Shown here in pieces: positions 16,269-23,660 of a stretch of DNA of 32,082 nt (position 1 is its first letter; each line of letters opens with the position of its first letter). The translations under genes and the position numbers were made by a program. The DNA comes from an uncultured Erysipelotrichaceae bacterium. GTDB lineage: Bacteria; Bacillota_I; Bacilli_A; Erysipelotrichales; Erysipelotrichaceae. The notes under the pieces were generated by a model. The model worked only from the letters and a program-made list of their open reading frames with translations, was not told the origin of the DNA and searched no databases. Location of the stretch: the NCBI GenBank assembly GCA_902775735.1, contig CACYNH010000031.1, positions 1 through 32,082 on the forward strand, in the 5' to 3' direction.

Positions 16269-17303
16269 ATGAAAGAACATGCATTAACTGTCACGGATGA
16301 CACTCCCATCACCATTTATTACTATTACGATTTCACCGATACGGATCTTTTCTGCGCGCTTCTGAAGAAGCGGTTTTGTGAAACGGGCCATGAACGGCAG
16401 CTCCGCTTTGTTGAATGGAACTGCTATAAGGAAGAGCCCGGCAGGGACGGCGATCTTTTTATCTATGACGCGGTCGCGATGAGCGCGCTTGTCGATAAAG
16501 GATATCTGCACCGTCTGCCGGAAGTTATCCGGACAGATGACATGTTGCAGTGGACCATCGACCGCAGCAAAGTCCAAAGAAACACATACGGCATTCCGCT
16601 GATGATCTGCGCAAATGCGCTGATCTGCCGCCGCCGGGATGATCTGAACATCCGCAATCTCATGGATCTGCATGAGCCGGCTGCCATCCCGCTGAAGACG
16701 ATGCTGATGTATTATTACCTGCAGGCTTTCTGCAACTTCCAGGATCAAAGCGGCAGAAGTCTTCAGATGCTGCTGCATCTGTGTGATCTGATGGGAGAGC
16801 AGGTGAATCTGGAAGAAACGGACTTTGCGGGCTATGACGGGATCAGGAAATTCAATGAAGGAGAATGCCGTTATTTTATCGGGTTCACCGAAAGCCTGCG
16901 CCTGTTCAAGCCGGATGATTATGTTGTGCGCTTCGCCAATTTCTCCGATTATGAAGAAGATCAGATGCCGTTATTCATGGCTGACTTTGCGTCCATGGGC
17001 AACAATGTGGCGGAAGAAAAAATGCTCGACTGTCTTGATCTGCTGGAGATTATGAGTGACGCGGACTTTATCTATGAATTATGTACCGCAGACGGAGAGC
17101 TGCAGTATATGCTGCCGGCATGCAGGAGCGTCTATCCCCGTCTTGCAAAGCTGGATCCGCTTTATGACTCGCTTTATGAAATGGCAGGCAATGAGGAAAA
17201 CGGCGTTTTCCGGTATGGCGTGACATTCTATGAGGAATTCTATGCCAGAAGCGCTGAACTGCTTGAAGTGCTGAAACAGAAGCGGAAAGAAAAACTCTTC
17301 TGA
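16269..17303 (+). CDS. Thiaminase I (thiamine pyridinylase)-like protein without signal peptide
   Basis: The 344-residue protein has the fold of a periplasmic binding protein, but its segments line up with thiaminase I rather than with ordinary ABC binding proteins: ITIYYYYDF, VEWNCYKEE, DLFIYDAVAMSALVDKGYL, YGIPLMICANALICRR, FIGFTESLRLF, and YMLPACRSVYP near the end. Thiaminase I uses a nucleophilic Cys in a YG-P--LC segment and a general-base Glu in a GYSES-like segment; Cys114 and Glu208 occupy these places. Thiaminase I splits thiamine by swapping its thiazole for another base. Known members are secreted, but this protein has no signal peptide and a stop codon closes the frame 48 nt upstream. 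The ribosome site is weak. It may be co-transcribed with the amidohydrolase. Family assignment is from memory of the sequence; activity is inferred. Confidence 0.75.
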   Translation: MKEHALTVTDDTPITIYYYYDFTDTDLFCALLKKRFCETGHERQLRFVEWNCYKEEPGRDGDLFIYDAVAMSALVDKGYLHRLPEVIRTDDMLQWTIDRSKVQRNTYGIPLMICANALICRRRDDLNIRNLMDLHEPAAIPLKTMLMYYYLQAFCNFQDQSGRSLQMLLHLCDLMGEQVNLEETDFAGYDGIRKFNEGECRYFIGFTESLRLFKPDDYVVRFANFSDYEEDQMPLFMADFASMGNNVAEEKMLDCLDLLEIMSDADFIYELCTADGELQYMLPACRSVYPRLAKLDPLYDSLYEMAGNEENGVFRYGVTFYEEFYARSAELLEVLKQKRKEKLF

Positions 17304-17332
17304 AGAAGAAATGCACTGAACTTCAGAAGAGT
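17290..17332 (-). terminator. Terminator of the LytTR operon, overlapping the end of the thiaminase-like gene
   Basis: A perfect 12-bp inverted repeat (17294-17305 and 17321-17332, 15-nt loop). On the minus strand the stem is followed by TTTTTC, so it ends the converging LytTR/membrane-protein transcript. The left arm includes the last codons and stop of the + strand gene. Confidence 0.85.
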
Positions 17333-17342
17333 CCCGTGTGAA

Positions 17343-18062
17343 TCAGTGAATCCATTTGAGTACAATGGAGTCATGAACTTTTGAAATATTCTGAATCTGT
17401 TCACTGAAGTCCGTGGATTGCCTGATGGAATCCAGGGCTTCTTTGTCGTCGATGTAATCAAGAGAGATTTCAACGCTGCAGGGCTGATTGCAGCTGAGAA
17501 GAATCATGATGCATTCATCCGGATTGTGACCGATGCAGGACAGATTAATATCTTCCCCGTCCGGCCTGCTGAATCTGACTGTGCTGTACATCGAAACAAG
17601 ATCTTTTCTTTCTCCTTTATACCGTGCAAGGACAATCATGTCGGCGTGCATCATGTCGTTGTACAGAGGAGAAGTATAAACCGTATATTCAAAATCATTC
17701 TGCTCAGATGTTTCCATGAGATAGCCGGCAGACTCCGGATCTCTGTACAGCCCGCCAAGAGCCCGCTCCCCGAGTTCCTCAAAGCTTTCGCCGGTATAGG
17801 TTTCCGCCAGGAAGCGGTCCGCCTGGTAATGAGAGTAAGCCTGAACTTTTTTTGCCCGGGCGATTGTGATGATGTTGAAGATGACCAGCAGCGCGATCAG
17901 TGAAATGACATTCATACGGGAAGGATCCACCAGCCTGAGTGCTTTTTTTCCTTCCAGGCTGCTGTTGATGTTTCTGTTGTAGATTCTGCGGTAGATGACA
18001 ATGATTGCCAGCCACAGCAGGATCAGTGAGAGGGGCACAACCATATATCCGTTCTGTAACAT
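17343..18062 (-). CDS. Two-helix membrane protein paired with the LytTR regulator
   Basis: A 239-residue protein of unknown family. Hydrophobic helices lie at about 7-25 and 52-68, separated by a basic cytoplasmic-looking stretch (YRRIYNRN). The remaining 170 residues are polar, contain three Cys in CIGHNPDEC and CNQPC segments, and are predicted to lie outside the cell. The start at 18062 is set by AAGGAGG 8 nt upstream; longer in-frame starts run into the LytTR gene. It lies 13 nt after the LytTR gene. In LytTR regulatory systems a membrane partner holds the regulator inactive, and this gene could play that role, though its sequence is not one of the partners I know. Confidence 0.75.
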   Translation of the reverse strand: MLQNGYMVVPLSLILLWLAIIVIYRRIYNRNINSSLEGKKALRLVDPSRMNVISLIALLVIFNIITIARAKKVQAYSHYQADRFLAETYTGESFEELGERALGGLYRDPESAGYLMETSEQNDFEYTVYTSPLYNDMMHADMIVLARYKGERKDLVSMYSTVRFSRPDGEDINLSCIGHNPDECIMILLSCNQPCSVEISLDYIDDKEALDSIRQSTDFSEQIQNISKVHDSIVLKWIH

Positions 18063-18075
18063 ATCAACTTCCTCC

Positions 18076-18522
18076 TTATATTCCGAATTCCTGCCGGAAT
18101 ATGTCATAGTAGCTTCTTGTGACGTCGGCAATTGAGCCGTCGCTCATCGTAAGGATGAATTTGCGGGTGAAGGCGGCGGTGATCCGCTTCACATGTTTTT
18201 TCGCGATGATTACTGAATTGGAAACACGCAGAAACAGGGCGGGATCCAGCGTTTTTTCCAGCTGCACCAGACGGTCCGATGAATTGTAAACACCTTCGGC
18301 TGTATGCACCAGCACATCATGGCCCAGGCTTTCGATATAAATCACGGAGGAAACCGGGATGTGCGTCTGTTCCCTGTCTTTTCTCACGCTCAGCCAGCCG
18401 GAGTACTGTCCCCGCATATTCAGGACATACTCAGCGCGGTCGCTGACTTCAATTCCGTGTTCTTCAAGTTCTTTTTTCACCTGCTCATACTGAGCTTCGG
18501 GAATGCTGAGCTGTATCTTCAT
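18076..18522 (-). CDS. Stand-alone LytTR-family DNA-binding regulator
   Basis: A 148-residue protein with a short N-terminal helical region (residues 1-48: MKIQLSIPEAQ..., VKKELEEHGIEV) and a C-terminal LytTR DNA-binding domain (about 52-148). Typical LytTR features are IPVSSVIYIESLGHDVLVHT, ALFLRVSNSVIIAKKHVKRI and a final FILTMSDGS...VTRSYYD. There is no receiver domain. The start at 18522 follows GGAGG by 5 nt; the preceding ATG is too close and the most distal one lies upstream of the site. It is co-transcribed with the membrane protein gene, as in LytTR regulatory systems. Target genes are unknown. Confidence 0.9.
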   Translation of the reverse strand: MKIQLSIPEAQYEQVKKELEEHGIEVSDRAEYVLNMRGQYSGWLSVRKDREQTHIPVSSVIYIESLGHDVLVHTAEGVYNSSDRLVQLEKTLDPALFLRVSNSVIIAKKHVKRITAAFTRKFILTMSDGSIADVTRSYYDIFRQEFGI

Positions 18523-18559
18523 CATTACCTCCGTTTTCATTTTAGCTGATCCGGTTCAT

Positions 18560-18585
18560 AAAAAAAGCAGTCCGGAACAGACTGC
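18560..18585 (-). terminator. Second terminator after glgA
   Basis: On the minus strand GCAGTC pairs with GACTGC (7-nt loop) and is followed by seven T. It lies between glgA and the LytTR gene, so these are separate units or linked only by read-through. Confidence 0.8.
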
Positions 18586-18611
18586 ATAAAACGGTGAACA
18601 GATTGCATCAG

Positions 18612-18637
18612 AAAAGGGGAACGCGCGGTTCCCCTTT
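18612..18637 (-). terminator. First terminator after glgA
   Basis: A 10-bp perfect stem (AAAGGGGAAC with GTTCCCCTTT, 5-nt loop), 21 nt after the glgA stop. The T run is short (TTTTC), which may be why a second terminator follows. Confidence 0.8.
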
Positions 18638-18657
18638 GATGTGAATGGTTTTTAAGA

Positions 18658-20100
18658 TCAGAGGCTGTCGTACATTTCCATGTACTGTTTGGCTGCCTTG
18701 TCCCATGAGAAGTCCTGTTCCATGTCTCTTCTTACCAGGGCGTCCCATGCCTCACGCTGGGTGAAGTAGATTTCCTTGGACTGGTTGATGCAGTCAAGCA
18801 GGATCCACGGATAGTATTCCTCAAAGGAGAAGCCTGTGCCTGTTCCTTCATACTTGTTATAAGCTTCGACTGTGTCTTTGAGACCGCCTGTTTCTCTGAC
18901 GATCGGAACAGCGCCATAGCGCATGGACATGAGCTGTGTCAGTCCGCACGGTTCGAATCTGGACGGTACCAGCATCGCGTCAGCTGCCGCGTAGATCTTT
19001 CTGGATCTTTCATCGGAGTACATAATGGAAGCGGAAACGTTGCCGCGGTGTCTGTCCTCAAAGTAGCGGAAGCCGTTTTCATATTCCGGAACACCGGTGC
19101 CCAGAAGCACGAACTGGGTGTTGCCGTCGATGATCTGGTCAATGATCGGCAGTAAGAGGTCAAGACCCTTCTGGTCAGTGAGTCTGGAGATCAGACCGAT
19201 CATCATCTTGTCCGGGTTGACGTCAAGGCCGAGCTCTTCCTGCAGGGCAGCCTTGTTGGCGGCTTTGCCTTCTTTGACTGTGTCGACATTGTAGTTCTTG
19301 AAGATCTTCTTGTCGGTTTCCGGATTGTAGATGTCATAGTCGATGCCGTTGACGATACCGAGCAGCTTGTATGCGTGGTAGGAGGTGACGCCTTCAAGGT
19401 TTTCACCGTATTCGGCTGTCTTGATTTCCTCGGCATAGGAGTTGGAAACGGTTGTGATTCTGTCGGAGAAGATCATTCCGCCCTTGAGCATGTTGGCGTC
19501 GCCGTGCTGGGTGAGCTTGTCATATGTGAAGACATAATCCGGCAGACCGGAGAGATACTGGATTCTCTCGATTGTGTGGATTCCCTGGAAGCGCAGGTTG
19601 TGGATTGTCATGATGACCTTGGAGGTCTGGCCGACTTCGGTATTGGCGAACAGTGTTCTCAGATATACCGGCACAAGGCCTGCCTGCCAGTCATTGCAGT
19701 GAATGACGTCAGGGATGAAGCCGATGACAGGCAGCGCTGCCAGAACCGCCTTGTCGAAATAGATGAACTTTTCAAGGTCAGCGGACATGTCGCTGTACGG
19801 GTTGCCCCATGAGAAGAGTTCCTCATTGTCGATGAAGTAGTAGGTGACGCCGTCAAGTTCATACTTCTTGATGCCGACATACCATTCCCTGCCGTTGTTG
19901 CCGACCTGCATATAGAAGCTGTTGACATACTCAAACCGGCTTCTGTATTCTTCCTTGATGCAGCCATAGAGAGGCATGATGACTCTGGCGTCAACGCCTT
20001 CCTTGACGAGAGCTCTCGGCAGTGCGTACATGACATCGCCAAGGCCGCCGGTCTTGGCAAACGGGTAAGCTTCAGAGCCTACAAACATGATTTTTTTCAT
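18658..20100 (-). CDS. glgA: Glycogen synthase (ADP-glucose type, GT5)
   Basis: A 480-residue starch/glycogen synthase that adds glucose from ADP-glucose to alpha-1,4-glucan. Hallmarks are AKTGGLGDV (residues 15-23, nucleotide-sugar binding), HCNDWQAGLVP, and the C-terminal catalytic region RFEPCGLTQLMSMRYGAVPIVRETGGLKDTV. Length and architecture are normal. AGGAG lies about 10 nt before the ATG. It is unusual that no glgB, glgC, glgD or glgP lies next to it; the gene stands alone behind two terminators and is divergent from pduL. Confidence 0.97.
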   Translation of the reverse strand: MKKIMFVGSEAYPFAKTGGLGDVMYALPRALVKEGVDARVIMPLYGCIKEEYRSRFEYVNSFYMQVGNNGREWYVGIKKYELDGVTYYFIDNEELFSWGNPYSDMSADLEKFIYFDKAVLAALPVIGFIPDVIHCNDWQAGLVPVYLRTLFANTEVGQTSKVIMTIHNLRFQGIHTIERIQYLSGLPDYVFTYDKLTQHGDANMLKGGMIFSDRITTVSNSYAEEIKTAEYGENLEGVTSYHAYKLLGIVNGIDYDIYNPETDKKIFKNYNVDTVKEGKAANKAALQEELGLDVNPDKMMIGLISRLTDQKGLDLLLPIIDQIIDGNTQFVLLGTGVPEYENGFRYFEDRHRGNVSASIMYSDERSRKIYAAADAMLVPSRFEPCGLTQLMSMRYGAVPIVRETGGLKDTVEAYNKYEGTGTGFSFEEYYPWILLDCINQSKEIYFTQREAWDALVRRDMEQDFSWDKAAKQYMEMYDSL

Positions 20101-20203
20101 TGTCTTTTATCTCCTGGATTTTCAATCCCTCAGTTAACTAAAGTATCTCACAAACGTGAAGAAAATAACAGGGAATCAGACGTGTAAATCATACGATTGG
20201 GTA

Positions 20204-20225
20204 TATAATAGTTGTGTAAATTTAC
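20204..20225 (+). promoter_or_regulatory. -10 box of pduL and overlapping palindrome
   Basis: TATAAT at 20204-20209 is followed at the predicted transcription start by the perfect palindrome GTAAATTTAC (20216-20225), a plausible repressor site. The -35 region is weak. The sequence TGTAAAT also occurs at 20184-20190 upstream of the -10. Confidence 0.5.
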
Positions 20226-20239
20226 GGAGGATCATTATT

Positions 20240-20815
20240 ATGAGAACAATTCTTGTGGAAGTTTCCGCACGTCACATTCATCTCAGCCGCGCCGATATGG
20301 ATGTCCTTTTCGGCGAAGGATCCGAACTTCATCCCATCAAGGATCTGAGCCAGCCCGGTCAGTTCGCTTCAGAGGAAAAAGTTACACTGAAGGGCCCGAA
20401 GGGCACAGCCGGCGTCAGAGTCCTCGGGCCGCTGCGCAAAGAAACCCAGGTTGAACTGTCACTGACAGATGCCCGCTCCCTCGGCGTAAAAGCACAGATC
20501 AGAGAATCCGGCGACCTCGAAGGCACAACCGGCGGACTCACAATCGTCGGCCCGAAGGGTGAGATCGCAATCGACCGCGGCGTCATCGCTGCCAAGCGTC
20601 ATATCCATATGACACCGGAAGACGCAGCTGAATTCGGCGTCAACAACGGCGACATCGTCGCAGTCAAGATCGAGACAAACGGCCGTTCCGTCGTCTTCGC
20701 TGACACAGTCATCCGTGTTTCCCCGAACTACCGCCTGGCTATGCACATCGACACCGATGAAGCCAACGCTGCCGCAATCGCAGGCGAAGCACAGGGCACA
20801 CTCGTTGCTTTCTGA
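20240..20815 (+). CDS. pduL: Phosphate acyltransferase PduL (phosphotransacylase)
   Basis: A 191-residue PduL-type enzyme interconverting acyl-CoA and acyl-phosphate, probably acetyl-CoA to acetyl-phosphate in fermentation. The two beta-barrel halves each carry the zinc-binding His motif: VSARHIHLS near the N-terminus and AKRHIHMT in the second half. There is no N-terminal encapsulation peptide, so it is not targeted to a microcompartment, and no pdu or eut genes are nearby. The start at 20240 is set by CGGAGG; an earlier in-frame ATG (20156) precedes the promoter. It is monocistronic, with its own promoter and terminator. Confidence 0.95.
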   Translation: MRTILVEVSARHIHLSRADMDVLFGEGSELHPIKDLSQPGQFASEEKVTLKGPKGTAGVRVLGPLRKETQVELSLTDARSLGVKAQIRESGDLEGTTGGLTIVGPKGEIAIDRGVIAAKRHIHMTPEDAAEFGVNNGDIVAVKIETNGRSVVFADTVIRVSPNYRLAMHIDTDEANAAAIAGEAQGTLVAF

Positions 20816-20827
20816 GAGTAAACACAC

Positions 20828-20861
20828 AAAGGCTCCCGATGAATCAAAGGGAGCTTTTTTT
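20828..20861 (+). terminator. pduL terminator
   Basis: GGCTCCC (20831-20837) pairs with GGGAGCT (20849-20855, one G-U pair) across an 11-nt loop, followed by a run of T. Confidence 0.85.
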
Positions 20862-20905
20862 CTGCTGTGTCCGCACCAAAACACTGCGTAAGGAGCGGGC
20901 CGTCA

Positions 20906-20914
20906 TGTTATAAT
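20906..20914 (+). promoter_or_regulatory. Extended -10 promoter of the epimerase-nagB operon
   Basis: TG-T-TATAAT, an extended -10 element, compensating for an unrecognisable -35. The predicted start is about 30 nt before the AGGAGG ribosome site. Confidence 0.6.
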
Positions 20915-20965
20915 TTCACAAAAGAAAGCTTTTAAAAAACAATATACGGACAGGAGGAAATGAGG

Positions 20966-21793
20966 ATGGCTTCTTTCACAATGAAAAACGAAGAAGTAAG
21001 TGTCGTCATTGATGAACACGCTTCTGAAATTCACAGTTTCAAAGATAACGCGAGCGGACTTGAATACATGTGGCAGGGAGATCCGGCGTTCTGGAGCGGC
21101 CGCAACCCGACGCTGTTCCCGATGGTCGGCAGCACCTGGGACAAGATTCTGCACATCGACGGCAAAGAATACAAAACAGGCAACCACGGCTTCTGCAGAA
21201 GAAGCGAGTTCACCTGCGTTGAGCATACCGACAATGCGGTAGTCATGGAGCTCAGAGACAATGAGATGACAAGAGGCGAGTATCCTTTTGCCTTCACGAT
21301 GCGGATCCGCTATGAGCTGGAAGGCAGAAAGCTCACAATCACCTACACAATCAAGAATGAAAATGACAGAACCATGCCGTTCAACTTCGGCCTGCATCCT
21401 GCCTTCAACTGCCCGGTGGAACCGGAAAAGTCCTTCGATGACTATCACATCCAGTTCTCCAACCATGAAACATTTGAATGGCTGAACACAAAGGTCGACA
21501 ACTCCACTGAGCTTGCGCTCGACAGGGAAGCCCTGGCGGCGACTGTTATCATTACCGATCCGGCTTCCTCATGGGCTGCCCTGACTGATGGAAACCATGG
21601 CGTCAGAGTCAGCTGTGTGGGCTACAAGTGGCTGGCCTTCTGGTCACCCAACGCACCGTTTGTGTGCATCGAGCCGTGGCACAGCCATACCGACTTCACG
21701 GAAGTGAAGGTTCCTTTCGAGGAAAGAGAAGGCACCCAGTTCCTGGAAGCCGGAAAGACATTCACCACAGCCTATACCATTGAGGTATTCTGA
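20966..21793 (+). CDS. Aldose 1-epimerase family protein (LacX-like)
   Basis: A 275-residue cytosolic galactose mutarotase-fold protein. It interconverts anomers of an aldose or aldose phosphate. Likely active-site residues are the His in GNHGF, the His in LHPAF and the Glu in CIEPWHS. The start at 20966 gives an 8-nt spacing from AGGAGG; the ATG at 20960 is only 2 nt away. It is followed 25 nt later by nagB, so the sugar may be an amino-sugar phosphate or another hexose phosphate. The exact substrate is not visible. Confidence 0.9.
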   Translation: MASFTMKNEEVSVVIDEHASEIHSFKDNASGLEYMWQGDPAFWSGRNPTLFPMVGSTWDKILHIDGKEYKTGNHGFCRRSEFTCVEHTDNAVVMELRDNEMTRGEYPFAFTMRIRYELEGRKLTITYTIKNENDRTMPFNFGLHPAFNCPVEPEKSFDDYHIQFSNHETFEWLNTKVDNSTELALDREALAATVIITDPASSWAALTDGNHGVRVSCVGYKWLAFWSPNAPFVCIEPWHSHTDFTEVKVPFEEREGTQFLEAGKTFTTAYTIEVF

Positions 21794-21818
21794 GTTTTAA
21801 AAAGGAGGCAGAAGACGC

Positions 21819-22547
21819 ATGTTCAATATTGTGATTGCCGATGATTACGATCTGGTCTCCAGAGAAGCGTTCAAGATCATGCGTAACACGGTTGCCAAAG
21901 AAAATCCGGTACTCGGACTGGCAACCGGTTCAAGCCCGATCGGCCTGTACAAGAAAATGATCGCGGACCACAACAGCAACGGCACTTCCTATAAAAATGT
22001 CATCACCTTCAATCTCGATGAGTATATCGGCATTGAAAGAAACCATGAACAGAGCTATTACACCTTCATGCACGAAAACCTCTTCGATTCCATCGACATT
22101 CCCGAAACTTCCATCCACATTCCCCATGGCGACTGCGGGGACATGGAAGCCGAATGCGCAAGGTATGAGGAGGAATTAAAGAAGGTTGTGATCGACCTGC
22201 AGGTTCTCGGCATCGGAACCGACGGCCATATCGGCTTCAACGAGCCCGGCACACCGTTTGATTCCCTGACCCACATCACTCCTCTTGAAGAGCAGACAAG
22301 AAAAGACAACGCCCGCTTCTTTGAGGATGACATCTCCCGGGTTCCCACCCATGCCATCACAATGGGTTTAGCCAGCATCATGCGGGCAAAGAAGATTATC
22401 GTCATCGCCACCGGCGCCAACAAGGCCAACGCGGTCTACGGCATGGTCAAGGGTCCCAAAACCCCGGACTGTCCCGCCAGCATCCTGCAGGACCATGATG
22501 ATGTCACCGTCATTCTTGATCATGAGGCGGCTTCCAGAATCGCCTGA
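21819..22547 (+). CDS. nagB: Glucosamine-6-phosphate deaminase
   Basis: The 242-residue enzyme converts glucosamine-6-phosphate to fructose-6-phosphate and ammonia, linking amino-sugar use to glycolysis. Motifs are LGLATGSSPIGLYKKM (phosphate binding), FNLDEYIG with the catalytic acid, and GIGTDGHIGFNEPG with the catalytic His. It is slightly shorter than the E. coli enzyme and lacks the C-terminal allosteric tail, as in Bacillus-type NagB. AAGGAGG precedes the ATG. It is in an operon with the aldose epimerase; nagA is not in the window. Confidence 0.97.
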   Translation: MFNIVIADDYDLVSREAFKIMRNTVAKENPVLGLATGSSPIGLYKKMIADHNSNGTSYKNVITFNLDEYIGIERNHEQSYYTFMHENLFDSIDIPETSIHIPHGDCGDMEAECARYEEELKKVVIDLQVLGIGTDGHIGFNEPGTPFDSLTHITPLEEQTRKDNARFFEDDISRVPTHAITMGLASIMRAKKIIVIATGANKANAVYGMVKGPKTPDCPASILQDHDDVTVILDHEAASRIA

Positions 22548-22559
22548 TGAGCATCTGAT

Positions 22560-22588
22560 TTCATAAATAAACTGAGTCGTGGCATAAT
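22560..22588 (+). promoter_or_regulatory. Promoter of trxA
   Basis: TTCATA (22560-22565), 17-nt spacer, CATAAT (22583-22588) preceded by TGG as an extended -10. No terminator is seen after nagB, so trxA may also receive read-through. Confidence 0.5.
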
Positions 22589-22609
22589 AAAGCACGGAGG
22601 TAAGAAACT

Positions 22610-22912
22610 ATGTATATCGTAAAAAATGAAGAAGATTTTGATCAGATCCTTAAAGATAACGAAGCAGTCTTCGTGGACTTCTACGCTGACTGGTGCGGTC
22701 CCTGCAAAATGGTAGGTCCGATTGTTGAGGAACTCTCCACAGAGCGCACAGACATCAAATTCGTCAAGGTCAACGTCGATGATATTCCCGAGGTTGCCGA
22801 AAGATTCGGAATCATGTCCATCCCGACAATGATTTTCTTCAGAAACGGCGAAGTCGCAGCTCAGACCCTCGGCTTCCAGCCCAAGGAACAGATCGCAAAG
22901 CTGCTCGGCTGA
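22610..22912 (+). CDS. trxA: Thioredoxin
   Basis: A 100-residue thioredoxin with the dithiol active site WCGPCK (Cys29, Cys32) after VDFYADW, the cis-proline loop SIPTMIFF, and the usual FRNGE turn. It reduces disulfides in cytosolic proteins. CGGAGG precedes the ATG. It is likely expressed from its own extended -10 promoter and ends at a strong terminator. No thioredoxin reductase is nearby. Confidence 0.96.
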   Translation: MYIVKNEEDFDQILKDNEAVFVDFYADWCGPCKMVGPIVEELSTERTDIKFVKVNVDDIPEVAERFGIMSIPTMIFFRNGEVAAQTLGFQPKEQIAKLLG

Positions 22913-22926
22913 TCGCACATCACACA

Positions 22927-22958
22927 GAAGGCGTGACGCATGTCATGCCTTCTTTTTT
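22927..22958 (+). terminator. trxA terminator
   Basis: An 11-bp stem (22927-22937 with 22942-22952, one G-U pair), 4-nt loop, then TTTTTT. Confidence 0.92.
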
Positions 22959-22978
22959 GTCCGCCGGTTTAATTATTG

Positions 22979-23075
22979 TAAACAAAAAGTTTATTTTGGT
23001 ATTGCATTCCATGCATGTTTCTGTATAATGGTCTTGGTTTGATAAACGCGAATATTTTGTTTAGTGTTATTAAAC
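22979..23075 (+). promoter_or_regulatory. pot operon control region: promoter with three GTTTA inverted repeats
   Basis: The promoter is TTGCAT (23002-23007), 16-nt spacer, TATAAT (23024-23029). Around it are three small inverted repeats of the same word: TAAAC-N5-GTTTA (22979-22993) above the -35, GTTT-N3-AAAC (23037-23047) at the transcription start, and GTTTA-N7-TAAAC (23059-23075) in the leader. They are candidate operators for the XRE-cupin regulator encoded immediately downstream. Confidence 0.6.
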
Positions 23076-23095
23076 TTTATAAAGGAGGTTCAGGG

Positions 23096-23638
23096 ATGTT
23101 TGACTACGGACGCAGAATCAGGCAGCTGCGGGTCAAGAACGGGCTCACACTTGAGGAGCTGGCTTCCCGCACAGAGCTGACCAAGGGATTCCTTTCCCAG
23201 CTGGAAAGAAATCTGACATCACCTTCGCTGCAGACTCTTGAGGATGTGGCGGAAGCTCTCGGCGTAAATATGTCGCAGTTCTTCGCAGAAGAGGAGGACG
23301 AAAAGATTGTCTTCACCCAGGATGATGTATTCGTGGATGAGCAGGATGAATATACGATCAACTGGATCGTTCCAAACGCCCAGAAGAACATCATGGAACC
23401 GATCATCATCGAGCTGAAACCCGGCAATGACTCAAAGGAGATCGCACCGCACGAAGGGGAAGAGTTAGGCTATGTCCTTTCAGGAAAAATCATGCTTGTC
23501 AGGGAAACCGGCAGGCAGGAAATCCCGGTTAAGAAGGGGGAAACCTTCTACATCCGGGGCAATGAAACCCATTGCCTGCGCAACAGCTCAACCAAAACGG
23601 CACGTGTACTGTGGATCAGTACACCTCCAATTTTCTGA
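23096..23638 (+). CDS. XRE-cupin transcriptional regulator (PuuR-like) of the pot operon
   Basis: A 180-residue two-domain regulator. Residues 5-62 form an XRE helix-turn-helix (IRQLRVKNGLTLEELASRTELTKGFLSQLERNLTSPSLQTLEDVA). Residues 105-178 form a cupin ligand-binding barrel (HEGEELGYVLSGKI, KKGETFYIRGNETHCLRN). Cupin-XRE proteins ahead of potABCD are common and are thought to sense polyamines. The start at 23096 is set by AAAGGAGG; a longer in-frame ATG (23015) overlaps the promoter. It lies 22 nt before potA as first gene of the operon. Confidence 0.93.
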   Translation: MFDYGRRIRQLRVKNGLTLEELASRTELTKGFLSQLERNLTSPSLQTLEDVAEALGVNMSQFFAEEEDEKIVFTQDDVFVDEQDEYTINWIVPNAQKNIMEPIIIELKPGNDSKEIAPHEGEELGYVLSGKIMLVRETGRQEIPVKKGETFYIRGNETHCLRNSSTKTARVLWISTPPIF

Positions 23639-23660
23639 TTAAACTTTTCAGGGGGTAAAA

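Noticed and set aside
18523..18657. Possible LytTR binding repeats upstream of the LytTR gene
   Set aside because: Only one loose match (ACCGTTTTA) was found, and no direct repeat at the expected spacing.
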